From positions 124,001 to 188,000 of the forward strand of contig NZ_LRBG01000002.1 in NCBI RefSeq assembly GCF_001580545.1: a stretch of 64,000 nucleotides of DNA. Reading direction: 5' to 3'. This document shows, in pieces, positions 35,385-43,533 of this stretch. How positions within the stretch are numbered: position 1 is the stretch's first letter; every line of letters begins with the position of its first letter. Source of the DNA: Paraburkholderia monticola (GTDB taxonomy: Bacteria > Pseudomonadota > Gammaproteobacteria > Burkholderiales > Burkholderiaceae). The position numbers and the translations under genes were made by a program. Below the pieces are notes generated by a model. That model had not been told where the DNA came from, did not search any database, and saw only the letters and a program-made list of their open reading frames with translations.

Positions 35385-35777
35385 TCAGCACCGCGCGAGG
35401 TTGCGCCCGAGGGCCGCGCAGCCCGCATCCGTCAGCGCCTCGACCACGGCGCTGCGCTCGTCGGGCTTGAAGTCGGCGATCCAGATCACGCGGCATCGCG
35501 CGGGCGCGTCGGCCACGACCTGCAGCGTCGCGTGATGATGCTCGAAGCGTCCGCCGCCCACCGAGTAGGCGAGCCGCATATGGGCATCGTCGACCGCGAT
35601 CACGCGCTCCTCGATCTCGGTGCCGTCGGCGAACGTGACCCAGCGCAGATCGCCTTCCATGCGCGCCGCGATCAGCACGCCTGCGAACACGCGGGCGACG
35701 TCGGCGGGGTTGCGCAGCGCCGCCCATGCGTTTGCCGCGGCGGTTTCCACGGCGATTTCCCGGTAGATCGTAGCCAT
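35385..35777 (-). CDS. SRPBCC family protein (polyketide cyclase/dehydrase-like)
   Basis: The 130-residue protein has the START/Bet v1 helix-grip pattern: MATIYREIAVETAAANAWAA, then LRNPADVARVFAGV, RWVTFADGTEIEERVIAVDD and a C-terminal helix SAVVEALTDAGCAALGRNLA. Such proteins bind hydrophobic ligands and sometimes act as cyclases. GAGGAA lies 5 nt before ATG 35777. It follows an enoyl-CoA hydratase by 37 bp, so the two are likely one unit acting on a common acyl or aromatic ligand; this is inference. Confidence 0.82.
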   Translation of the reverse strand: MATIYREIAVETAAANAWAALRNPADVARVFAGVLIAARMEGDLRWVTFADGTEIEERVIAVDDAHMRLAYSVGGGRFEHHHATLQVVADAPARCRVIWIADFKPDERSAVVEALTDAGCAALGRNLARC

Positions 35778-35814
35778 TGCAGTTCCTCTCTGTCCCGTTT
35801 CGACAAACCGTGCG

Positions 35815-36648
35815 TCAACGATCGCGCCGCGTCGCATGGTCCGGATCGAACGTCTCGCCATGGCGCCCCGCGCCGGACGCAAAGCGCGCCGCGCCAGCCA
35901 TGCCTTCGGCGAAGACGGCCGCGTAGCCGCCCGCGCCTTCCCGGCGCAACGCCAGGGCGAGATCGTCGAGCGAGCTGTTTTCGAGCGCGGAGCGACGATC
36001 GGCGAGCAGCGCCGCCTGCGGAAACGCGGCGAGCTCCGCGGCCAGCTGCTCGGCGGCCGCGCGCGCTGCGCCGTTCGGCACCACGCGGTTGGCGAGCCCG
36101 AACGCGAGCGCCTCGCTGGCATCGACCGCGCGGCCGGTCAGGATCAGATCGAGCGCGCGCGACAGCCCGATCAGCCGCGGCAGCCGGATCGTGCCGCCGT
36201 CGATCAGCGGAATGCCGACGCGCCGGCAGAACACGCCGAGCACCGCGCCTTCCTCGACGACGCGCAGGTCGCACATCGCGGCAAGCTCCAGGCCACCCGC
36301 GACCGCATGGCCGGCGATCGCGGCGACGACCGGCTTGCTGAAGCGCATGCGCGTCGGTCCCATCGGACCGGGGCCGCCGCCGTCCGCGTGCAGTTCGTTG
36401 CGGCGCGTCTCGTCGCCAAGCGCGCTCAAGTCCGCGCCCGCGCAAAACGTGCCGCCCGCGCCGAATAGCACGGCCGCGCGCCAGGCCGGCTCCGCCTCGA
36501 AGCGGCCGAACGCGGCGCTCAACGCATCGGCCACCTGGCGATCGACCGCGTTGCGCCGCGCGGGCCTGTCGAGCACGATCGTGGCGACGCCTTTTTCGTC
36601 GTTCGACTCGATTCGCACATGGTCATTGAAATATTCGCTGGCTATCAT
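35815..36648 (-). CDS. Enoyl-CoA hydratase/isomerase (crotonase) family protein
   Basis: The 277-residue protein shows the crotonase core: VATIVLDRPARRNAVDRQVA, oxyanion-hole GGTFCAGADLSAL and IAGHAVAGGLELAAMCDLRV, where the glutamate of GGLELA aligns with a catalytic Glu of hydratases. The second catalytic glutamate region reads CRRVGIPLIDGGTIRLPRLI, with Asp-Gly-Gly instead of P-G-GT, as in many bacterial paralogues. Specific substrate unknown. Upstream of the SRPBCC gene. Confidence 0.85.
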   Translation of the reverse strand: MIASEYFNDHVRIESNDEKGVATIVLDRPARRNAVDRQVADALSAAFGRFEAEPAWRAAVLFGAGGTFCAGADLSALGDETRRNELHADGGGPGPMGPTRMRFSKPVVAAIAGHAVAGGLELAAMCDLRVVEEGAVLGVFCRRVGIPLIDGGTIRLPRLIGLSRALDLILTGRAVDASEALAFGLANRVVPNGAARAAAEQLAAELAAFPQAALLADRRSALENSSLDDLALALRREGAGGYAAVFAEGMAGAARFASGAGRHGETFDPDHATRRDR

Positions 36649-36746
36649 CGTTACGTACCTTAAGGGTATCTGAAGGGCGGTACTTGCCGGTCGATACGGT
36701 AGTGTTGCAGCACGCTCATGCAGCGTAATTAATCCGGTGGGATGTC

Positions 36747-37370
36747 ATGTTTCTGTCACACCCGACTCGTAGCGTTACCGCTCTATTAATGCGCTGGCGT
36801 TCGTTCGCCAGCTTGTCGAGCGCGCCTTTGTCCCTGCCATTGCCCAATTCATCGCCGGCCTCCGGGCCGTCCTGCGCCGAAACGGTCTGGATCGTGCCGC
36901 TGCAGGAGCATTCGTGGTACGACCATGTGCGCCTGAAGCGCGTATTCGTCACCGACGGCACACGCCACCAGGTGGTGCTGATCGATCTGCGCAAGCTGCT
37001 CCAGTGCGCGGATCGCGACAACACCGATTACGTGCTCAAACCGGTTGCCGAGTGGCATGCGGGCAAGGTCCGCGGCATTCGGGAGTTTCTCGATCCCGAC
37101 AGCCCGCGCGTTCCGCAGATGCCGTACGTGACGATTTCCACGCGCCGCGCGCCGGGGTTGCTCGGCTGGATTGGCATCGAGCGCGAGGGCGTGGTGGCGT
37201 TTCGCAACGGTCAGCATCGCGCACGCTATCTGGCCGAGGCGGGCGCGCGTTGGTGTCCGGTCGAAGTGCACGAGCGCGAGGCAGCGTTGCTGCGCGAACT
37301 GTGCGGCGCGGCCGACGACGCGCGCACCGTGATTCGCGCGACGCCGCTGGGCGGCGAGGGCAGCGTCTAG
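36747..37370 (+). CDS. Plasmid fertility inhibition factor family protein (FiwA/Osa-like)
   Basis: The 207-residue protein has a variable, Ser/Pro-rich N-terminus and from about residue 46 a conserved module: VWIVPLQEHSWYDHVRLKRV, VLIDLRKLLQCAD, and IEREGVVAFRNGQHRARYLA. The last piece matches the DGRHR-type loop of ParB/sulfiredoxin folds, the fold of plasmid fertility-inhibition proteins such as Osa, which block type IV secretion of rival plasmids. I recall this family annotation in Burkholderia chromosomes. GGTGGGA precedes the ATG. No plasmid or conjugation genes are nearby. Confidence 0.7.
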   Translation: MFLSHPTRSVTALLMRWRSFASLSSAPLSLPLPNSSPASGPSCAETVWIVPLQEHSWYDHVRLKRVFVTDGTRHQVVLIDLRKLLQCADRDNTDYVLKPVAEWHAGKVRGIREFLDPDSPRVPQMPYVTISTRRAPGLLGWIGIEREGVVAFRNGQHRARYLAEAGARWCPVEVHEREAALLRELCGAADDARTVIRATPLGGEGSV

Positions 37371-37414
37371 CTTGCGCGTTGCGCGGCGCTTGCCGTACGA
37401 CACGGATCTCACTT

Positions 37415-37612
37415 CTATCCCGCCACATACACGACGTTGCGCGGCGTGCCCGGCTCGAAGGCGGGCACCCGTATGCCTAAGCCATACGCGTGGATTGCGG
37501 TGTCGCTATCGGGCGCAAACTCCTGAAAATACCGTTTAAAGCCGTGCGCGGCATTGGCCTCGGTAAATATGTCGATGTCGTATTGACGGTTGCTGAACCG
37601 GATCAAGCGCAT
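37415..37612 (-). CDS. Small hypothetical protein
   Basis: A 65-residue protein starting MRLIRFSNRQYDIDIFTEAN and ending RNVVYVAG. GGAG lies 6 nt upstream of ATG 37612, so I prefer it to the in-frame ATG at 37636. No membrane helix or signal peptide. Family not recognised. Convergent with the fertility-inhibition gene, 45 bp apart. Confidence 0.55.
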   Translation of the reverse strand: MRLIRFSNRQYDIDIFTEANAAHGFKRYFQEFAPDSDTAIHAYGLGIRVPAFEPGTPRNVVYVAG

Positions 37613-37679
37613 ATCGGGCTCCGAAGAAACGTGCATTTACCGCGCTTTTGCGAAGTCAGTTTTTCGTAAGAAAATAACG

Positions 37680-37708
37680 TTGACAGGGGTGCAAAACTGC
37701 AATATCAA
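37680..37708 (+). promoter_or_regulatory. Strong sigma70-type promoter with a long leader to aspT
   Basis: TTGACA at 37680-37685 and TATCAA at 37703-37708 are separated by exactly 17 nt. Transcription would start near 37715, about 375 nt before the first aspT ATG. The leader carries a small hairpin (AGCACGT TGAA ACGTGCT, about 37729-37746) and no recognisable riboswitch. This gap (37613-38091) has no other gene. Confidence 0.6.
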
Positions 37709-38091
37709 ATGACTAGCATTCCGAACAAAGCACGTTGAAACGTGCTGCAAGAAATTGGCCAACAGCAGAATTCTTTTTCACGATGTTAGGCGACTTCGCG
37801 ACGAAAGAGTAACTGGAGAGCATTCGGGAAATCGGTCCACTGCCTTGCGCTGCTGGGCGGAACGTTCGCCCGGATGTTCGTGTGGCGGCGCGCCGGGCGC
37901 CGATCGCGTGGTTCTCCTCACACCATAGCTGCGCTTTACTGCGTCGCGCTATCGGCCATTTGATGTGTCGCGCATCGCGCGTGTTACGCGCGGCGTGGTC
38001 ATCGTGTCACCTTGTGTCAGACGGTTTGATTCGGTTTTCGAGCGGTTGGTGCTCTGTTTTTTCCAATCAACCTGTGAATCGGCGAGCCAAC

Positions 38092-39774
38092 ATGATCGGT
38101 GAGTTGCTGAGGTCTCAGCCTGAAATCGCGCTTTTTGCGTGTCTTGCCATTGGCTATTTCATCGGCTCATTTCGTATCGGCCCGATTCAGCTCGGCGGCG
38201 TGTGCGGCACGCTGATCGTCGCGCTCGTGCTCGGCCAGAGCGGCGCGCGCATCGCGCCCGATCTGAAGAACATCGCGTTCGCGCTGTTCATCTTCGCGCT
38301 CGGCTTCACCGGCGGCCCGCAGTTCTTCGCGAACATCGGACGCGGCTGGCGCTATGGCTTGCTCTCGGTGGTCGAAATCGTCTCGGTGCTGGTGCTGATC
38401 ATGATCGCGGTCACCGTGATGCGGCTCGATGTCGGCACCGCGGCTGGACTGCTCGCGGGCGCGGCGACCGAGTCGGCGGTGATCGGCACCGCGTCCGAGG
38501 CGATCGCGAGGCTCGGTCTCGGCGACGCCGAGACGCAGCGTCTGCAAGCCAATATCGTGACCGCCTACAGCGTCAGCTACCTGTTCGGCCTGATCACGAT
38601 CGTGCTGTTCACGAGCCAGTTCGCGCCGTTGCTGCTGCGCGTCAACCTGCGTGAAGAAGCCGAGCGTGTATGGCGCAAGCTTGGCGGCGAGGGTGCGTTC
38701 AGCGAAGGGCAGAGCGCGGCCGCGCCCGCGCTCGTCGGCCGCGCGTTTCGCATCGACAAGGCCGCCGGCCTGACGGTGCGCGCGCTCGAAGAGCAATACG
38801 GCTACAACCTGACCGTCGAGCAGATCGAGCGGCACGGCGCGGACCTGCCGGTCTCCCAGGAGACGCGGCTCGCGGCCGGCGATATCGTGCTCGTCAACGG
38901 ACGGCGCGCCGCGGTCGTTGCGGCGTCGACCGGCCTCGGCGAGGAGGTGGTCGGCGCGGACTTCGCCCAGGTGTTCGCGCAACGGCTCGACGTGGTGCTG
39001 ACGCGGCCCGACGTCAACGGACTGACGGTCGAGCAGCTGCGCGCCCAGGCGAAGCCGGAGAACGCGCGCGGCGTCTACATCGCGGCGATCACGCGGCTCG
39101 AATCGACGGTTCCCGCTTTACCCCGCACCGTGCTCAATCGCGGCGACGTCCTGACGCTGGTCGGTGCGAAAGCCGATGTCGAGCGCGGTGCGAAGCGGCT
39201 CGGCTACGTGCTGCCGCCGACACAAAAGACCGACTTCGTCTATCTGGGCCTCGGCGTGCTGGTGGGGATGTTGATCGGGCGGCTGGGCGGCAGCATCGGC
39301 GGCGTGACGCTCGCGCTCGGCACGGGCGGCGGCTGCCTGCTGTCGGGGCTGCTGTTCGGCTGGATCCGCTCGCGTCATCCGCTCGTCGGCTCGCTGCCGT
39401 CGGCGGCCGCGCAGATCATCAAGGACTTCGGACTCGCGACGTTCATCGCCGCGGTCGGACTATCGGCCGGACCTGACGCGATCAAGCTGGTGCGCGAATA
39501 CGGATTGGCGCTACCGCTCGCCGGCATCCTGATGGTGCTCGTACCCGGCCTGCTGTCGCTATGGATCGGCCATGCGCTGCTGAAGCTCGAAGCGCCGATG
39601 CTGCTCGGCGCGATCGCGGGCCAGCAGTGCAGTACGCCGGCGATCAGCGCCCTCGTCGGCGTGACCGGCAATTCGACGCCGGTGATCGGCTACACGATCA
39701 CCTATGCGTTGTCGAACATCCTGTTGCCTTTGATGGGGCCCGTGGTGGTGGGTCTCGCCGGCAAGCTCGGCTAG
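38092..39774 (+). CDS. aspT: Aspartate:alanine exchanger family transporter (AspT), copy 1
   Basis: AspT family transporters exchange aspartate for alanine, generating proton-motive force when paired with aspartate decarboxylase. The 560-residue protein has two membrane blocks (about 1-170 and 390-560) around a central cytoplasmic region with two RCK_C/TrkA-C domains (LVGRAFRIDKAAGLTVRALE; VNGLTVEQLRAQAKPENARG). Family repeats include GQSGARIAPDLKNIAFALFI, GAATESAVIGTASEAIARLG and LGTGGGCLLSGLLFGWIRSR. Start at ATG 38092; the frame upstream is noncoding. A second copy and asdA follow. Confidence 0.9.
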   Translation: MIGELLRSQPEIALFACLAIGYFIGSFRIGPIQLGGVCGTLIVALVLGQSGARIAPDLKNIAFALFIFALGFTGGPQFFANIGRGWRYGLLSVVEIVSVLVLIMIAVTVMRLDVGTAAGLLAGAATESAVIGTASEAIARLGLGDAETQRLQANIVTAYSVSYLFGLITIVLFTSQFAPLLLRVNLREEAERVWRKLGGEGAFSEGQSAAAPALVGRAFRIDKAAGLTVRALEEQYGYNLTVEQIERHGADLPVSQETRLAAGDIVLVNGRRAAVVAASTGLGEEVVGADFAQVFAQRLDVVLTRPDVNGLTVEQLRAQAKPENARGVYIAAITRLESTVPALPRTVLNRGDVLTLVGAKADVERGAKRLGYVLPPTQKTDFVYLGLGVLVGMLIGRLGGSIGGVTLALGTGGGCLLSGLLFGWIRSRHPLVGSLPSAAAQIIKDFGLATFIAAVGLSAGPDAIKLVREYGLALPLAGILMVLVPGLLSLWIGHALLKLEAPMLLGAIAGQQCSTPAISALVGVTGNSTPVIGYTITYALSNILLPLMGPVVVGLAGKLG

Positions 39775-39909
39775 CCCGACTTGCCTAACGTGGATGCCGC
39801 GCGGCGCTTCGCACCGTGCGACACATCAGGCGCTCGCGCGGCACAGACGCGCGCCTGATCTGTACCGGGTATCGCCAACGAAACCCGCCAACTACTCAGC
39901 GAGGGCACG

Positions 39910-41592
39910 ATGGACTGGCTACACAACATCTTTCACAAGTCACCCGAGATGGCGCTGTTCCTCTCGCTCGCGGTCGGCTACTTCATCGGGCAGATCAACT
40001 TCGGCAAGTTCCAGCTTGGCGGCGTCGGCGGCTCGCTGCTGGCGGCGGTCGTGATCAGCCAGGCGGGCGTGACGGTCGACAACGGCGTGAAGGCGGTCAT
40101 GTTCGCCGTGTTCATCTATGCGGTCGGCTACGACTCCGGGCCGGGTTTCTTCAACTCGCTGAACCGCAAAACGCTGCGCGAGATCGCGATGGCGGTGTTT
40201 CTCGCGGTCAGCGCGCTGATCACGGTGGTGGTGTGCGCCAAGCTATTCCATCTGAACAAGGGGCTCGCGGCTGGGCTGGCGGGCGGCGCGCTCACGCAGT
40301 CCGCGATCATCGGCACCGCGGGCGACGCGATCGCGCGGCTCGGCCTGCCCGCCGATCAGGTCAAGTCGCTGCAATCGGATGTCGCGATCGCGTACGCGGT
40401 GACCTACGTGTTCGGCTCGCTCGGCGCGATCATCGTGTGCGTGAACATCCTGCCGAAGTTCATGGGACAGGGCTTGCGCGAAGCGTCGATCGAAGCTGAG
40501 CGCGAACTGTCGGCCGGCGCGACGACACACGGACCGGGGCAGGTGGCCGCGCTGCCCGAACTGATCGGGCGCGCGTACCGGATCGACTTCAGCGCCGGCA
40601 AGAGCGTGCAGGCGGTCGAGTCGCTGCATGGCGAGAACCTGACGATCGAGCGCATCAAGCGTGGCGGCCAGCAACTCGAGCCGAAGCCCGAGCTGGTCTT
40701 GCAGCCCGATGACATCGTGCTGGTGGTGGGCCGTCGCGAGGCGGTCGTCGAGTTCGGCGCGAAAGGCAACGAGGTTGGCGACGCCGAGGACATCGGCGTC
40801 GTGATGCAGACCCGCGAGGGCGTGTTCACGCGCAAGGGCATGAACAACACGACGATCGCGGCCGCGCGCCAGGCGATCGATCGCGACACGCGGCACGGTG
40901 TCTATGTCCAGAGCATCTCGCGCGCGGGCCAACCGCTGCCGGTGCTGCCCGAAACGGTGTTGCAGCACGGCGACGTGATCACGTTCTACGGCTCGCCGAA
41001 AGACACCAAGCGCGCAGTCGACGCCGCCGGCTACGAGCTGCCGTACAGCAACAAGACCGACTTCATCTATATGGGCGTCGGCCTCGTGATCGGGCTGTTG
41101 ATCGGACTGATCGTCGTCAACATTGGCGGCGTGCCGCTCACGCTCGGCTCGGGCGGAGGCTGTCTGCTGTCAGGCCTCGTGTTCGGCTGGATGCGCGGCA
41201 AGCATCCGATGTACGGCGTGATGCCTTCGGCCGCCTCGCAACTGCTGAAGGACTTCGGACTCGCCGCGTTCGTCGCGGTGGTCGGCCTGAACTCGGGCTT
41301 GCAGGCGGTCGTCACCGTCAAGCAGAGCGGCATGACGATCTTCCTGCTCGGCGTGTTCGTGACGCTGTTCCCGCTGCTCCTGACGATGCTGTTCGGCCGC
41401 TACGTGCTGCGCTACAACAACGCGGCGATCCTGGCCGGGGCGCTGTCCGGATCGCGCAGCGCCAACCCGGCGTTCGGCGGCGTGCTCGACAAGGCCGAAA
41501 GCGCGGTGCCGACCGTGCCGTTCGCGATCACCTATGCGATCGCGAACGTCGCGCTGACGCTGCTCGGGCCGCTGGTGGTCGGGCTCGTGTAG
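39910..41592 (+). CDS. aspT: Aspartate:alanine exchanger family transporter (AspT), copy 2
   Basis: The product is also 560 residues, with the same layout as copy 1: N-terminal helices (GGALTQSAIIGTAGDAIARL), two RCK_C domains (LIGRAYRIDFSAGKSVQAVE; MNNTTIAAARQAIDRDTRHG) and a C-terminal block (LGSGGGCLLSGLVFGWMRGK, SGSRSANPAFGGVL). The C-terminal motif differs from copy 1, which has AGQQCSTPAISALVG at that place. The two are clearly diverged paralogues and not a recent duplication. 135 bp after copy 1 and 117 bp before asdA. Confidence 0.9.
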   Translation: MDWLHNIFHKSPEMALFLSLAVGYFIGQINFGKFQLGGVGGSLLAAVVISQAGVTVDNGVKAVMFAVFIYAVGYDSGPGFFNSLNRKTLREIAMAVFLAVSALITVVVCAKLFHLNKGLAAGLAGGALTQSAIIGTAGDAIARLGLPADQVKSLQSDVAIAYAVTYVFGSLGAIIVCVNILPKFMGQGLREASIEAERELSAGATTHGPGQVAALPELIGRAYRIDFSAGKSVQAVESLHGENLTIERIKRGGQQLEPKPELVLQPDDIVLVVGRREAVVEFGAKGNEVGDAEDIGVVMQTREGVFTRKGMNNTTIAAARQAIDRDTRHGVYVQSISRAGQPLPVLPETVLQHGDVITFYGSPKDTKRAVDAAGYELPYSNKTDFIYMGVGLVIGLLIGLIVVNIGGVPLTLGSGGGCLLSGLVFGWMRGKHPMYGVMPSAASQLLKDFGLAAFVAVVGLNSGLQAVVTVKQSGMTIFLLGVFVTLFPLLLTMLFGRYVLRYNNAAILAGALSGSRSANPAFGGVLDKAESAVPTVPFAITYAIANVALTLLGPLVVGLV

Positions 41593-41709
41593 CGCGTAGC
41601 GCGCAGGGAGCGATCCTCGGCACATTTTTCATCGACACTTTTCGCCGGCCGCAATCGGGCGACCCGTGCCCAGGCCGGCGTGTTTCACCTCTTCACTGGA
41701 GAACGCATC

Positions 41710-43374
41710 ATGGCAAAAGAGAAGGGCGACAAGAAACGCTCGGACGTGGACGCGGGTCTTGCCGCGCTGAGCCCGTTCGAACTGAAGGACGAACTGATCA
41801 AGGCCGCCGGCGGCGGCGCGGTCGAACGGCCCGCCAACGCCTCCATGCTGAACGCCGGCCGCGGCAACCCGAACTTTCTCGCGACGATTCCGCGCCACGG
41901 CTTCTGGCAACTCGGTCTGTTCGCGATGCGTGAGTCCGAGCGGTCGTTTGCCTATATGCCCGAAGGCGTCGGCGGCTTTCCGCGGCGCGAAGGGCTGGTC
42001 GAGCGGTTCGACCTGTTCCTGCGCGAGAACAAGGGCGTGCCCGGCATCGCCTTTCTCGCGAGCGCCATCTCGTACGTGCGCGATCAGCTCGGACTGTCCG
42101 GCAGCGACTTTCTGTACGAAATGTGCGAAGGCATTCTCGCCTCGAACTATCCGGTTCCCGACCGGATGCTGAAGCTTTCCGAAATCATCGTCGGCCAGTA
42201 TCTGCGCCGCGAGATGATCGGCAGGCATCCGTTCGTCGGCGAGTTCGACATCTACGCGGTCGAAGGCGGCACCGCGGCGATGACCTACATTTTCAACACG
42301 ATGCGCGAGAATCATCTGATCAACGCGGGCGACACGATCGCGCTCGGCATGCCGATCTTTACGCCCTACATCGAGATCCCGGAGCTGAACGACTATAAGC
42401 TGAAGGTCGTGCATATCAACGCCGATGTCGCGAACAACTGGCAGTACTCGAAAAAGGAACTCGACAAGCTGCGCGATCCGAAGGTGAAGGCGTTCTTCCT
42501 CGTGAATCCGAGCAACCCGCCGTCGGTGAAGATCGACGACGCGAGCCTCGAGCACATCGCCGACATCGTCAAGGAGCGTCCCGATCTGATCCTGCTGACC
42601 GACGACGTTTACGGCACGTTCGCCGACAACTTCGTCTCGCTGTTCGCGCTCGCGCCGAAGAACACGATCCTCGTCTACTCGTACTCGAAGTATTTCGGCG
42701 CGACCGGCTGGCGTCTCGGCGCGGTGGCGACGCATCGCGACAACGTGCTCGACAAGCTGATCGGCGACTTGCCGGCCGACGTCAAGAAGGAGTTGCACCA
42801 TCGTTACGAGTCGATCACGACCGAGCCCGACAAGCTGAAGTTCATCGACCGGCTCGTGGCCGACAGCCGCACCGTCGCGCTGAATCACACGGCCGGGCTG
42901 TCGACGCCGCAGCAGGTGCAGATGGTGCTGTTCTCGCTGTTCTCGCTGATGGACACGCCCGACGCGTACAAGAATGCGCTGAAGCGCCTGATCCGCAAGC
43001 GCAAGCAGGCGCTGTACGAAGAGATCGGCATCGCGTTCGAAGACGACGACCCGAACCAGGTCGACTACTACACGATCGTCGACATCGAGTTCCTCGGCGA
43101 AAGAGCGTTCGGGCGCGAGTTCGTCGACTGGCTGCTGAAGAACACCGAGCCCTCCGAGCTGCTGTTCAGGCTCGCGCGCGAGGCGCGCGTGGTGCTGCTG
43201 CCGGGGCGCGGTTTCGGCACCCAGCATCCGTCGGGGCGCGTGTCGCTCGCCAATCTGAACGAGTCGGACTATCGCAAGATCGGTCGCGCGATGCGCAAGC
43301 TGATCGAGGACTATGTCGAGCGCTATAACGCGGCGACCGGTAGCAAGCTCGACAAGACCAAGGTCATGAAGTGA
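41710..43374 (+). CDS. asdA: Bifunctional aspartate transaminase/aspartate 4-decarboxylase
   Basis: AsdA is a PLP enzyme that removes the beta-carboxyl of L-aspartate to give L-alanine and CO2, consuming a proton. The 554-residue length fits the dodecameric AsdA family, which is longer than ordinary aminotransferases. Landmarks are LNAGRGNPNFLATIPRHGFW, YMPEGVGGFPRREGLVERF, FLVNPSNPPSVKI, LTDDVYGTFADNF and the PLP lysine in YSYSKYFGATGWRLG. GGAGA lies upstream of ATG 41710. Directly after two aspT genes, so it completes an aspartate/alanine cycle. Confidence 0.95.
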   Translation: MAKEKGDKKRSDVDAGLAALSPFELKDELIKAAGGGAVERPANASMLNAGRGNPNFLATIPRHGFWQLGLFAMRESERSFAYMPEGVGGFPRREGLVERFDLFLRENKGVPGIAFLASAISYVRDQLGLSGSDFLYEMCEGILASNYPVPDRMLKLSEIIVGQYLRREMIGRHPFVGEFDIYAVEGGTAAMTYIFNTMRENHLINAGDTIALGMPIFTPYIEIPELNDYKLKVVHINADVANNWQYSKKELDKLRDPKVKAFFLVNPSNPPSVKIDDASLEHIADIVKERPDLILLTDDVYGTFADNFVSLFALAPKNTILVYSYSKYFGATGWRLGAVATHRDNVLDKLIGDLPADVKKELHHRYESITTEPDKLKFIDRLVADSRTVALNHTAGLSTPQQVQMVLFSLFSLMDTPDAYKNALKRLIRKRKQALYEEIGIAFEDDDPNQVDYYTIVDIEFLGERAFGREFVDWLLKNTEPSELLFRLAREARVVLLPGRGFGTQHPSGRVSLANLNESDYRKIGRAMRKLIEDYVERYNAATGSKLDKTKVMK

Positions 43375-43533
43375 CGGGCGGCCGCGGGTGTCCCGTGCAC
43401 CTCGCGGCTGGCTAGCCTGGCCAAAAAACTTGCGCAATCGCGCGGTTCGGTGAATGATCGGACGAACGGCCTCGAGCGGCGTGCCTGCCGCGAGGCCGTT
43501 CGTTCCTTTGCGCTTCAAATTCACACACCGACC

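Noticed and set aside
41629..43524. A 631-codon minus-strand open frame antisense to asdA
   Set aside because: Its composition (runs of R, H, V, L with no domain) is that of a codon-bias shadow; asdA on the plus strand is unmistakable.
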